A stretch of DNA of 64,000 nucleotides from Spirodela intermedia. Its lineage: Eukaryota; Streptophyta; Magnoliopsida; Alismatales; Araceae. Of the stretch, positions 22,965-34,462 are shown piece after piece. Positions within the stretch are counted from its first letter, which is position 1. Each line of letters starts with the position of its first letter. A model generated the notes under the pieces. The model saw nothing but the letters and a program-made list of their open reading frames with translations. It searched no databases and was not told the DNA's origin. The position numbers were made by a program, and so were the translations under genes. The stretch covers positions 11,464,327-11,528,326 of the forward strand of contig LR746272.1 in assembly GCA_902729315.2 (NCBI GenBank), read 5' to 3'.

Positions 22965-23260
22965 CACAAAATCTGAAGTCTCAACATTCATTTTTATCTA
23001 CCACCTTGAATAAAAAAATTCCGACGTTATATAGTAGAAAAATATCGGTGATACGTGATCATAGGATGGTATCAAGAGGCTTTCTCCCTTCGAATTAAAG
23101 GCATCTGATGAATTCACAAGAACTTTTAAAATGCAAAACTTCGGATAGATACTTTAGCCATGTACTGCATCAAAATGGGAAAAGAAAGTTGAACATGGAC
23201 CTTTGAGGAACTTGTAATAAATCAAGGTACTAAGAAATACATTCTAGAGAGAGGAGTTTC
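22965..23260. repeat. Duplicated segment X, copy near the phosphatases
   Basis: Second copy of 5130-5440. It begins about 110 bp downstream of the stop codon of the intact phosphatase gene, so it may include that gene's 3' UTR. Confidence 0.68.
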
Positions 23261-23370
23261 TGCTCAACAAAAATTTACGGTAAGGAACCCTCGGAACCTT
23301 CCTCAATGTGAAGTAGAGTTTCTGCGTCTTCCAGATCGTAGGAAAAGGCCAGCTCGTGACTGTAGTTTCT

Positions 23371-24616
23371 CTAAGAAAGGTATTTTTTCTTGAAACCATT
23401 CGGATCCGATAAGGCGGTTAGACTAACGTAATCTAGGGCTGGCTGGTGGCGGCTGCCGTCGTCGGCGGAACTGCACTGGTTGATCAACCGGAGGAGGACT
23501 CTCGCTTGCTCCTCCCCGTCGGTCCACTCGTGTACCTGGGCCTTCAGTAGGAGGGGGTTGCCGGATATGAGCTCCGACAGCGGGAACCTCTTCCTCGGCA
23601 TGACAAAGTCATGTTCCGTCAGCTGAAGCGACGAGCAGTAGTCCCCCTTGCCGTCCCCGAGATAGATGAACCGCTTCTTCCCATCTGCTGCGGCGCTGGC
23701 TCGTACTCGTTTGAGGATCAGACTCTGCGTAGGAGATATAAGCTGTATAACTTTCCCAACTATTTCACGTTGTTCTTGGATCATTAGAGAAGTTCCGAAG
23801 GCTGCGAGCCCGTACCTTACACATGTTCGGTGGACACGAGCAGCAGCCGTGGGATGATTCCGCAAAGTTGTGGTAAGGAGAAATCCTGAGCCTCCCTTCC
23901 CCGTCGACGTAGCTGGGGTTAGTGTGGATCTCCGAGAAGAAGCTGAGAATGCCGTGATGCTGGAGAATCGTCTCGATGAAGAATGAGTTCGCATCGCTGA
24001 CTATCCTCAATTCACATCTGCAAAGGACACGGCGACGCATTCTCTGAGACTCGGGGCGATGGGAGATTTGCGACGAACTCGTCGACCGATTAAGACTACG
24101 AGTGAAAGTTACGGGTGATTAATTTCAGGGTCATACCCAAGAGCATGAGCAGATTTGATGACCGCGGTGATGTGTGGGTCGAGAGGAGCACTCTTCAAGA
24201 TGTGCGCGACCTCCTCAACGGACCTACCCTGTTCGTGGATCTCCTTCATCATCGAATCCTGAGGAAAACGCCGGAGAAAAAAGTTAGCGACAAAAGTGGA
24301 TTTTCTCGCGGTGCAGAAATATCGTAGTTGTCACGTTCACAGATCCAGGAGTGCAAGAACCGGTTACCGTTCCTCGAACATCGTAGACGAGGCTTCTTCG
24401 ATCCCCCCTCGGGTTGAAAAGAAGAGGAAAAAAAAAATGGGGGAAAGAATGATTTATCCCGAGTTCATGACAACGCACCATTAGGGTATTAAACGGCATG
24501 GTGGGGAGGAGACGCTCGAAGATCTCGGTGGCGCCCAGGCCGTCGACCACCCAGTAGTCGCTGTCGCAATCGATGATCGTCCCGTCGAAGTCGAACACCA
24601 CGACGGTCCCCGCCAT
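23371..24616 (-). CDS. HAD-type phosphatase, PHOSPHO1/PPsPase-like
   Basis: Four exons (24479-24616, 24137-24258, 23816-24017, 23371-23724) give 271 aa with GT-AG introns. Motif I is DFDGT at residues 9-13. Motif II is probably the Ser of SDAN (about 94). The acidic motif GDGKGD is at 177-182. A Cys-rich CCSCPPNMC segment precedes exon 4. This is the HAD subfamily III family of animal PHOSPHO1 and of plant Pi-starvation-induced phosphatases (At1g17710, At1g73010), soluble enzymes acting on phosphocholine, phosphoethanolamine or pyrophosphate. Which substrate is used cannot be read from sequence. A P1BS site lies 315 bp upstream of the ATG, pointing to control by PHR-type factors. Exon phases and sizes match the gene at 34463, except for a different C-terminal tail. 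Confidence 0.92.
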
Positions 24617-24930
24617 CGGCGCTGACCAGCGAAGCCTTCTCTGTGGGTGCTGCAGGGAGAACGTGAGCGACGACGCAGCGGGACGGACGCTGCCTAGGAA
24701 GAGAAAGGGGTGGGCGACCAGAAGTTGGGTAAAGATGGCGCACCGCCGCTGAATAGCTAGTTTAGGATTAAACGATGGGACCTGGCATATGAGTCTGAAG
24801 TCTCAGAGACGGTTGATATCGGCGGAGCGTAAAGGTGAGCCCGTCGTCAACAACCTCCCATTTAATAGGTCCGGATATCTGGCAGGGGTCCCTAAATCCT
24901 CTAAACCAGTGAATCTGGAACAGAACGCCG

Positions 24931-24938
24931 GAATATTC
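24931..24938. promoter_or_regulatory. P1BS site (PHR1-type binding site)
   Basis: GAATATTC fits the palindromic consensus GNATATNC, bound by PHR1-type MYB-CC factors in phosphate-starved plants. It lies about 315 bp upstream of the phosphatase ATG at 24616. One such site can occur by chance every few kb. Confidence 0.5.
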
Positions 24939-25204
24939 CTCCCCCACAAACCAACGGTCCTGGGGAGAACGCCGGATATCTGGCGGCTCGCACCGACTAG
25001 GTGGTGAATTGCTAATCTTGGGTCGAAACATCGCCGAGTGGTAACCGGACTGCACTCGCTCCCCAAGTATGTGGATTAACCAACTATTACGCTCCCCAAG
25101 TACCCAGGATCTGAAACATCCTGGGTCTTTTCGATCGAATAATTAAAATTATTTAATAGTTAGAAATGTTCTCTTGCAACTACTAAATATCAGCTCTGGA
25201 CCTT

Positions 25205-25292
25205 CTCCAGAAATCTTCTCCATATATAAGGGCGTTTGTATCTGTAATCACTGGAAAATCTTCTCCATATATAAGAGCGTTTGTATCCAAAT
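25205..25292 (+). repeat. Tandem duplication containing a TATATAA motif
   Basis: The phrase TCTTCTCCATATATAAG, followed by GCGTTTGTATC, occurs twice about 44 bp apart. Each unit carries a TATA-like core on the plus strand. No plus-strand gene follows. Confidence 0.7.
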
Positions 25293-26859
25293 TTTCTCAT
25301 AAAAGCTGCCCCACGTTCAATCCGTTCAGACTTAACACAGAGGTCTGATTTTCTCATCAATAATATGATAAAAATTAAATATGGAAGTTTTCATAGTTCG
25401 ACATGTTTGTCACTCGATTTACCATTTCAGAAGAAAAAAATTTGCTTAGGACCTGGTACGTGATGCAGCAGAACTGGTAGAAGAAGAAAATCTCACCTTG
25501 AATTCACAAAGCACGAAATTCTCAAGCCATTGAGTCCACAAAGGTCAAAATAATTCACTAACATCCAAAAGGTTGTTCTAATACAATTTGATGCAACAGA
25601 AATTGTGAGAAATTTGAGTCTTAAATCCACAAGACACAAATCTGAAGTACCAAAAGAATGAAAGTTAGACCCTGGATCCACAAGTATCATAAACACGTTT
25701 TGAATCTACAAAGATTAAAAACACACTTGAATCCACAAGAGTTGTTTGAATTGAATCTACAAGAGAACAATGTCTTAAAAAAAATACAATTCGTAATAAT
25801 CAATGTACTTCCAAGGTTCTAATGTGGTGTCCCTTAAATAGGTCGAAAAAAAGTTAATATACCCCCAAAAATTATAAAAATTAAACAAAGTCAACCCAAA
25901 AAATGTGTTACTTACTAAAACATACTATGATGCGTACCTAATCTCATCTAACAATTCAAACAGCCTAATAGTTATATCAACTACTATAAGTTGACTTTAA
26001 GTCATTGTTCACTTACTTTATTTGGGTCCAATCTGATCTTTGATCCTTTTTAGATTTTCTCATCTTTCTAGTAGTCCATCCTTCTCGTTTGCATAATGCT
26101 TTGGTCCACTATTTCTTACCCACTTTATTCAAAAAAATTCATCGTCCTTTTTTTTAGAAGTGGTCCTACATCAGTGCGGATCCACAAATCAAATTTACTA
26201 GTAGTGATATGACGGAGGCTAAAAGTGTGTGCTAAGGTCCTGCCTATGTCCTTCACATGATATCTTGAAAAAAAATTCTCTCCAAGAGAGCGAGGCCCTT
26301 CAACTCTGGACAAAAGCCTCTTATTTCCTTCAAATATTTGTGCATTTTACTTCTTTTTAATAAGTGAATCAACTCACTTGGAAAGAAAAGAGTGTAATAT
26401 ATTTTAATTGGGTTCTTATATCAAGGGAGTTGCATGCTTCATCACCATGTAAGTAGAAGGTTAAATGCTATCAATGACCAAAGAACTAAATTAACTCACC
26501 TTAGATGAAGGAGGCTAAGTATCATCCATGACCAAGGCGGAGTCTACTCACTTGATGGAAAAAGATTGTAACCCATTAGGACAAAGTCATCACTAAAGCG
26601 AGGATGTAAACTCAGTTCAAGAAGAAGCTCAAAGGCATTGTGATTAAAGTACATTTAAAGTTAAAACGATAATTTTTCATCATAATATATATAAGCATGT
26701 AACATTTTTAAAAATTCCATTGAGTTTAAAAACTCAATACGCACAAAAGTTGTATTTTGTACTTTCTTCTGAGTGAGTTGGATGTGAGAGCACACTCACC
26801 AAGAATATACATATAGTCTTGGTTCCATAGGCCATCCTGGGCCTACCATTTTTTCTAAT

Positions 26860-28560
26860 AAAGAATTCCGGCTTGGCTTGAGATAGTGCTGGCAATAACA
26901 GAAAGGAAGGGGTCCATGTAGCTGTTGTGTCTGCCCGCTAAGCAGCAGGTTTGGCATCTACCATAAAAGAGAGAATCCACTTCAGAAAACAATGCCCTCT
27001 GCTAGGTAGCATGTGGAATGGCCTAGAGCGGACCTTTTTGGATATATAATCCAAGTTGAGAGTAGAGTTACGGGAACAGCCATTTGATGGAAAACAACTT
27101 TCACGTTCAGTTCAGAGAGCACTCTTTTGTTGAGAATTCCTCCTTCCCTTGTGTGAATTCCTCAGCGGCGAATTAACCACTTTTGGGGCCCTATCTATTC
27201 CATCTCTCAAGCCCCGAAGAAAACCCCCCTCTTCATCGGACTCTATGTATGTGGGCACTTGATAGCTATGAGGGTTCACCCATCCCAATTATAACATTCT
27301 TTTCTATTGCGCCTAAAATGTCTATTTCTGTAAATATGTCATGTGTTTCTATTGCTGGTTCCTATGGAATGTAGTGCAACAAATCTTCTTTTTCAATAGC
27401 ATTGCTTCTATGATCTTATGAGCACTAGCTGTCATGGCCAATGAAAGTCAAAAGACCTCTAGTGCTCGATTGGACATGTAAACTATATTCAAATTAATTT
27501 ATCATGTAGAACTATAGAAAGAATTCAATCACTATTAATTAGTTGTTATAATTAATCTCAATTTGTAAAATTATATATGAATTCTATATTATGAGATTAT
27601 CGTTGAATTAATTCTACCTAAAAGGATTCATTGAAGTTTAAGTATTTGATATTACAGCCTCTCTCGTAAGTATAAGTATAAATATAAATATGTGTAGAGA
27701 CTGTCTTATTTTAATTTTATGATGTTTCAAATTAGAAAAAGACACTAAGAAGCTAACCACCTCCCATCTATAAATAAAGGGTCATAGTTTTTGAGTCACA
27801 CATTGAAAGTCATTCTCAGAATAGATTCAAGTATGACTTTAATTCATTCTCATTATATTTTTATAATTATTTATTTATCTCAACATTAGATCTTTTAGAT
27901 TCAACATTAGTATTTTTATTTATACATAAATGATGATAAATACATTTTTCATAGTAATAGTATTATGACAAACCCATGTCAAATATATAACAGTTTTGGG
28001 TGCTCTAACCAAAATGAATCTTATTTTGGCTATAACCTTCTCCATTACAATGTTATCATACATAGTAATACCTTCATTTGTTGACTTTTTTAGCAAATTT
28101 TATTTGTTATTCGCCACATTAGGTTGTAGGGCTTACTTCTTAGCCCCAATGGGGATAGTCACTAACGTTATAGGTCATTGGGCAGCCGGAAGGTTGCTAT
28201 AAAGTTGGGGGGACCGAAGGTAGTTTTCTATGCACCGCACATGTAGCTTACCGAATCTGAATCTGAATCTCTTCCCAACCAGGCCAAGCCGAATCAGGCC
28301 ACCACTTGGGATGGGAATGGCTTAGCCCACATGCATCATTTGATGAAAGCACTTCAATCCAACCTTTTCAACGAAAACGTTGCTTGGTAGGCACTACCTA
28401 CTTACCCGACTCCCTCAAACAATGCAATGTTCTGAACACTCCAGGTTTTAGTTCAGCCCCCTTCTCCCATTAGGAGTCACAAGTAGTGCTCGAGAAAAAA
28501 GCACAGACGAGTCACATGTAGGGAAACTTGCACGTGTGGTTCTAACTGGCGACCATGTTA
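26860..28560 (+). pseudogene. nad2: Mitochondrial insertion carrying nad2 exon and intron sequence
   Basis: At about 27246-27474 the plus strand encodes SYEGSPIPIITFFSIAPK, SISVNMSCVSIAGSYG and, with frame changes, further NAD2 residues up to a degraded form of YSSIGH. At 27996-28200 it encodes ITFSITMLSYIVIPSF, FFSKFYLLFATLGC and YFLAPMGIVTNVIG, a later NAD2 exon. NAD2 is a membrane subunit of respiratory complex I. The flanks (about 26860-27245 and 28195-28560) look like mitochondrial group II intron sequence, so the transfer was of DNA rather than spliced RNA. Internal stops and shifts make it dead. A 516 bp piece separates the exons. Confidence 0.8.
27475..27990 (+). mobile_element. Possible solo LTR inside the nad2 insertion
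   Basis: The segment begins TGTAAACTATATTC and ends ATATAACA (TG...CA). It is AT-rich with a TATAAATAAAG promoter-like box near 27773, unlike the flanking mitochondrial DNA. No clear target duplication is seen, and some nad2 sequence is missing at the junction. Confidence 0.4.
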
Positions 28561-29935
28561 TACTGTACTAATATGTGTAGGTCCTTGTAATTCGAGTGAG
28601 ATTGTCATAGGCTCCCATTGACGTGGGCTAGGACTCTTCTCGTTGACTCCACAGAAGAAGACCCAACCACCACGACCTGTTGACCGAGGCATGGCACGAA
28701 GGGAGATCTTGTGGACCGGGAAGAGGGAGCAAGGGGGGAAATCAGGGGAGGAAGAAGGGGAGAGAAGGGCGAAGAGAAGATAGATTAGAACAAGGACAAT
28801 ACAAAACCAAGACATACTGATGCAACATCAAACCACCCCATGCTAGCCCAAATGAAGGAAAGAGTCAAGACATTACATGGGATTAATGCTCTGAACAAAA
28901 CCGTCTGACAACAGAATAGCACGGCGAGGAGAACGGTAGTGACCTGGAATCATCTCAAGAAGGACGATTTCAGTGCACCACTCATCCTCAACGACACCAT
29001 AAACGCCATGAGTGGAGTGATTATCTTTATTACTAGCTTAATTTACGTTTTGAAAAAAAGGCTATAAGAGAGCCACGAGGTTGAGAGGAGAGGACAGAAC
29101 TGAAGAATGAAGATTTATTTCTTTAATCTTTGATCCCGTCACCCCGACTTGGGTTGGTTGCGAGAACCCCGCTGCTACTGGTCTAGAGTTTCTCTCTCCT
29201 TCTTCCCTTCTCCTTTCCCACTACTCTTTTCTTCTGTCCCGTCGCAATAGTCTTCCCTCACCTAAGCCATAGCCCAACCCACTTCTCACTATTCCCGCTG
29301 CCCACTACCATCTTCCTCAGCCTTTCCCCGCCGTTAATCATCGACGCCAAATGCCACTGTCTACCAATCCTGTTCTGAATCTACCCCAATTTCATCGTGT
29401 CGTTATCCCTCCCCATGTACACCTTTCCACCTTCACAAGAAAGCCACTGTTGTTACGACCAAGATCTATCTACCCCGCCTTCTATCCCACGAGAGCTTGA
29501 CTCGAAAGCCCACCAGGTCATGCCGTTTCTAGCATATTCGAGAACGCCGTCGCCAAAGAATCAGTTGATTACTCTGTGATATCGCCAGCGAATCTACAGC
29601 CTTCCACGATATAGTAAACTCTTTTACTTCTCCATTGTTTGTGCATTTAATATATCATGTTGCTCCTTAATATTGTCTGAGAGATCATAGGTTAGCCAGA
29701 TTAATCCTATTCGGTTGATCATTAAATCGTGAAAAAGGAAGATTTTCTGACGTGCTAAAAATCAGGGTATCCTATCAACAGTTTTCTCAACTAGTTGGAT
29801 TCTACTAGTTTGACAATTATGGGTGTCTTATCTAGATATCTCAAGATATAATCCGTTTGTTCTTTTAATCTTTAGTACCTTTTTTGCCATAATTTATATT
29901 TAATATCCTTCGCCGTCTCCATCTACATCACATAC
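28561..29935. other. Intergenic, no recognised gene
   Basis: The sequence is of mixed composition. The short open frames here show no family features. A pyrimidine-rich stretch lies at about 29190-29340. Confidence 0.4.
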
Positions 29936-30284
29936 AGTCTTGGGGTAGCCGATACGAGATGGCGAGTCTTACAACAATTCTTCTCCTCCTCTCCTGAGGT
30001 CACCCCTTCTATATTAGCCATCGTGGAGCCTTGACGCCCTCCCTTCTTGATGGGACTTAGTACAAGACATGACCCCTCGATGTCGAATACTACCCTTTGA
30101 GTAGGTTTGCCGCCAAATCCTTCCACCACCCTCGTCTTCTGTACTATAGGATCTGTTGCAGGTTCTCGCGTCCCATCGTCTTGCGCTCCACTTAGGTTGC
30201 CGGACTGTAGCGTTGGATTGAGTCAGCTTCTTTGAGACCGCGCTCTCCGTGGCCCAATTCTTGCTGTTAGGGCCTCATCAAATT
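29936..30284 (-). repeat. Diverged LTR fragment of the gypsy family
   Basis: CAGTCTTGGGGTAGCCGATA, GATGGCGAGTCT, then TTGAGTCAGCTTCTTTGAGA and GGCCCAATTC follow the order of the 14738-22038 LTRs from their middle to near their end. It ends just before the nad1 fragment. Confidence 0.55.
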
Positions 30285-30286
30285 GT

Positions 30287-30425
30287 CATGGCGCAAAAGC
30301 AGATATGGTTTGGTATTCCCTTGTTCCCCATATTGGTTATATCCCTCGACTACTGGAAACTGATCGAGCTCCGTCGTATCTCTCAGAAGCAGAAGCTAAA
30401 TCAGTTGCAGGTTATAATGTAGGAT
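30287..30425 (+). pseudogene. nad1: Mitochondrial nad1 exon fragment
   Basis: The sequence follows plant nad1: AQKQIWFGIPLFPILV in one frame, then after an indel ETDRAPSYLSEAEAKSVAGY. NAD1 has [20 protein letters not shown] at this place. The frame is broken and only this piece of complex I subunit 1 is present, so it is a transferred, dead copy. Confidence 0.78.
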
Positions 30426-32940
30426 GCGATCCTTAATAATTCACTGTTGCCGGAAGCAAATGTCCCGGGTCCCGGGGACTCATTCTGACTGAAACGAGGG
30501 GTGGGTCTTTACCAACTTTCAAATCCAAGATTTCAGGGAAGAAAAAAGCCACTCTTCATTCTTCATTTGATACTCATGAATGTCGGGTCGGGGGTTTCCG
30601 CCTTGTTATAAAAAAGGGGAGTTGGGTAAAGAAAATTCCCTCCTTGGACGAGCATGGGGCTTAGTCAAGTAGAACCGGGTTGCGCTGCTTGATACTCCGA
30701 TCGAAAACAAATCAGTGGTGCCACGCCGGTCCGACAGAATATGCGTTAGAAAGGTCAATCCCTCCCCACCACCTTTATTAGTAAGTCAAAAAAACCGGGC
30801 CGAACTTCTAAAAAGCAGCCCGCCCGCTTCCAGAGAACAATATCGTGGCAACGTAGACCTAAGTTAGTTTATTGAAGTACGGCCCGCCTATATTTGAACG
30901 AGAATGCCGTGTCGTCCAGCGGAGCTTAGAAGAAGCCGACTCGGAGCCTAGAAGAAGGTGATCTTATCGGCCGGCAAACCGGAGACGGACGATCACGGTC
31001 CCGACCTTACCAGAATCGTAGGTTTATTAATCAATGAACCCCCGAAACCTACTGTCTTTTCTGACAAAGTAAAAAAAGCCGGAACAAACCGTCATGGTCA
31101 CGACATGTTGTTGATATTGATGGAGTTGGAGGGAGTCAGAGACTACTACTGAATCCATCCATAAACCGTCATCCCGGTGACCTTCGTAAACAAAGCGTAA
31201 CTTTTCCAAACCAAAGGTTACCCATCATCGAATCTCCAGTAGGGGGCAAGGAGGAGCACGTACGAATGCCAACCACTACATAATCCCCTGGCGGCTGAGG
31301 CGAGCAGCAAGCGGGGGAGAGTCAAGTAAAGTACAACAACGTTGAGGCGGGATGCTAGTACTTAGACTAAGGTTGCTTCTTAGCGCTAATCTTGCCTTTT
31401 TCAACAGGCTGTTAGTTGCAACGTGTTAGCGCACATTCCCTCCTTCTCTCACTTCGGAAATATTTTTCAGTATTTTATTATGATGACCTGGTCGAGAGAG
31501 TACGAAGCATCGGTGTAAAAGATTAAGTGGAATCTGTGAAGTTACTCATAGTAAGGCCTGGACTAAAGTGCGCGGCTTACGAAAAGTTCGGTTAGGTTTA
31601 CTTTGCCCCCATTTTTGGCTTTTTCTGCATCGGAAGATAATCCCATTTTTATTCTCAGCGGGATTTCTCTTTCCCAGCCACTAAGGCTCCGTTCGGTCCT
31701 CTTCCCCATGGTATGGTATATGAACGTGAGAGCAGAGCAGGAAGCTCTAGCATAAGAAATCCTTCTATTCCTAAAGTGGAATAGGCCGAGTGAACTGCAT
31801 CTGTCCTGCCTCCGGGTTCCTATCGAATGAATGATTGAAGAAATAAATTCACTTTGTTCAACGTTCGTTTTTCACACTTACGCTTGTAAAAAAAGAAAAG
31901 CTTGCTATCTGCTGATCTTTTCTTTCTTAAGGGCGCGCGCGAGAAAGCTCCTATTTCATACTAAAGATGTCTTACCATAGAACCATTGAAAGTGCTTCCT
32001 CCAGGGGACATTCTCCACAAACTTAGTGCTTCCAGAGATGGATTTTTTCCCGTTCCAGGAAGCATGATGGAATTAGATTCCATGTTTGAATCATTTCCAT
32101 CCACCCAAACTCCTATTTTTTAGCCTAGCCTACATGGTCAGTGGTTTGTAGTCATTCTTTGAAAGGCACCACCATTATCTTTTTGATTTCCACCCCTACG
32201 AAGAACTCCATACATAATAGTTTAGCTCTGAGCATTCGGCTGAAACTCCCACCGCCTACTCCCTCATTTCCTTGCCCCCCTTCGATGAGAATCGGAAACT
32301 ACCTGCACCTCATTTTGAGACCTGCACTTGTTTATTCTGTAAAGCTAACTAGGGATTGGATTATGATTGAATTCACCCACTAGATATTACAATGGATAGT
32401 GAACTCTGGGTACTGTTCCTTTCTACCTAAACTGGAAGCAGCAGATCCTACTCTCGCAAGCACCTCAATGATCCTTTCTCGTCATATGTCCCGCTCCTGT
32501 GTTCCGTGACCTCCCTTCATCTGGCATTATTTGGATAGATAAAAGAGCCTTGTTTGATCTTAAGTCACATTTATTGCATGGGCGACCTTCCCAACAAGTT
32601 CGGGTGATGCTACTACTAATAACCAGGTACCTTGCTGTCGTATCGAAGCGATCGGGGAAATGGGCTTCCCCTGACCGAGCAAGTGCTTTCACGGTCTGCT
32701 ATTCCTGCTTCAAAGCATTTGCGCACCTTACCCTCACTCAACCAGCAAAGCAGACCTTTCGAAAGCCAGAGCTTCCACTTCTACTTAGAACCGAACTAAG
32801 TTCGGTGAGTGGAAAGGGAACTTTCAGCACGCTACCTTTCTCGCAATGTTTTTCCACATTTCCGCATTAAGAGCTTAACAGCGTTATCAATAACGCACCA
32901 AAGCAAGGGTGGTGAGAGCGTCCAGAAAGACATCCTATAC
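30426..32940. other. Probable mitochondrial spacer DNA and decayed nuclear DNA
   Basis: The composition resembles plant mitochondrial intergenic DNA, and the stretch continues directly from the nad1 fragment. No complete mitochondrial gene is recognised and the right limit is uncertain. Short open frames (for example 30958-31152 and 32499-32870) show no family features. Confidence 0.4.
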
Positions 32941-32990
32941 ATACATATTATACACATATACATATATATATATATATAATATGTACGCCA
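32940..32990. repeat. AT/ACAT microsatellite
   Basis: Repeated ATACATAT units run into an uninterrupted (TA)n stretch at about 32960-32980. Confidence 0.8.
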
Positions 32991-34007
32991 GGGCTATTCA
33001 GGTCAAACCAGGGAAGAGCGTCCTTTTCTTCTTCTTTGTTGGGATGAGTTCTTCTGGGTGAGTTTAATAGTACGTAAGAAATGAGTGTATCACCATTTTT
33101 TAGATCAACAACCATTGAGATCAATCAATTTCTATTGTTTTTAATCGCCGAAAACATTTATTTTATACAGATCGCCTCGTTTTTAACTATTTATTTTTAC
33201 CGAGAAAGTCGGCAAGGCGTTCCATTGGTTTGGCCTACTTGCCGGACAAACGGCGGCTTTCGACACGTCATAAAAATAACAGACGTTCTGGTCTAAAACG
33301 ATATGGCGCGCAGACGTCGCGGTCAGGGTCAGATGGCGTATTCTCAAGAATAATAATAATAAGTTAGTCGTAATCTTCCTACAATAATTTATAACCTGAG
33401 CCAAGACGCAAAAATCAGACAAACCCACCCTAAAGCCTATCTCGAGGAACACTATCCACGTAAGAGTAGTCTGGCAGGTGTGCAGCTTAATCAATCCTCC
33501 CTCGTCGCGTGGGCGCTATCAATCGGCATGACTGAATGAGACCCCCTCCTTTCATCTCTAGCCATTGGCTCTGTCAATTTATCGGGCCCATTAAGCGATG
33601 GGCTTCAGGCCCGAATCGTTCTGGTTCTTGACTCAACCAGAGGTCAAAAGTCACCCACGTTCCGGTCAGCCAGCGGTTCGTGGCTGTTATCTGCGGTTCC
33701 CTCTCGCCACCAAGCCACCCGACGAAGTGAACCGAATTGTTCGGGGGATCGCGCGCTGATGGGCGCCACGTGTCGAGATGGGAATCGTTCACCAGACCAG
33801 CCTTCCTTGCGTGAGGGAGAGGCAAAGGGAGGAAAGGTTCTTGCTGTCTGGAATGTGATCCTCGTGGATAATTGTCACGATGTTCTTCTTCTCTCCGAAT
33901 CGGAGTCGGATTCCTGCGTGGGGGAGATAAGCTTCTGGGCCACATGCGTACGCACGAGCATCGAGCGACCGACAGAGAGGACTAGTGAAGATTCCTCCGC
34001 CCGCATG
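32991..34007. other. Intergenic upstream of the plus-strand phosphatase
   Basis: No gene is recognised. The part from about 33570 is GC-richer. Confidence 0.5.
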
Positions 34008-34015
34008 GAATATTC
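34008..34015. promoter_or_regulatory. P1BS site 1 of the plus-strand phosphatase
   Basis: GAATATTC, matching GNATATNC, lies about 455 bp upstream of the ATG at 34463. Confidence 0.5.
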
Positions 34016-34131
34016 GCCCCCGTACCAGCAGCCCACGCCATGGAATTCATGGTCGCCCCCAGAGGACCCGCCGTCGGAAGTGACGACCCGAGATAGGCGT
34101 ATAGACCGCTGACTGTCGATCTTCCTACGAA

Positions 34132-34139
34132 GAATATTC
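34132..34139. promoter_or_regulatory. P1BS site 2 of the plus-strand phosphatase
   Basis: This is a second exact GAATATTC, about 330 bp upstream of the ATG and at nearly the same distance as the single site of the minus-strand paralogue. Two sites within 132 bp make a functional role more likely than for either alone. Confidence 0.6.
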
Positions 34140-34462
34140 CACTTCCTATGCGTTTCTACGATAGAATCCAGAGGTGGTGGAGGCTTCTGCGTGAGATGCC
34201 ATTCTCGTATTCTCGTTCGGGGATAGGGAGGTTGCATGGACTGGATGCTTCATCTCTCTTTCTCTCTCTCTCGTAATATTCCCTGAGGATCCTTCTACAA
34301 CCAACCCTCCCCAGCCGTTTTCCCAATAAATAGCCCCCGCCTCACCTCTAGGAAAGCATCAACTTCTTTGAATCAGGGAAGAGCAAAGGGAGCTCCTTTC
34401 ACCGTGGCACCACCTCCCGACACTCCTCATCTCCGGAGAGAAGGTTTCCGGGGACGGCTTTA

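Larger units (their letters stand above)
24617..26859. other. Intergenic: phosphatase promoter, then AT-rich DNA
   Basis: The first few hundred bases are the upstream region of the minus-strand phosphatase. From about 25490 to 25770 a short phrase like AATCCACAAG recurs with variation, suggesting decayed tandem repetition. No gene is recognised in the rest. Confidence 0.5.

Noticed and set aside
30958-32870. Short open frames in the probable mitochondrial block
   Set aside because: No recognisable mitochondrial or nuclear protein; length is near that expected by chance.
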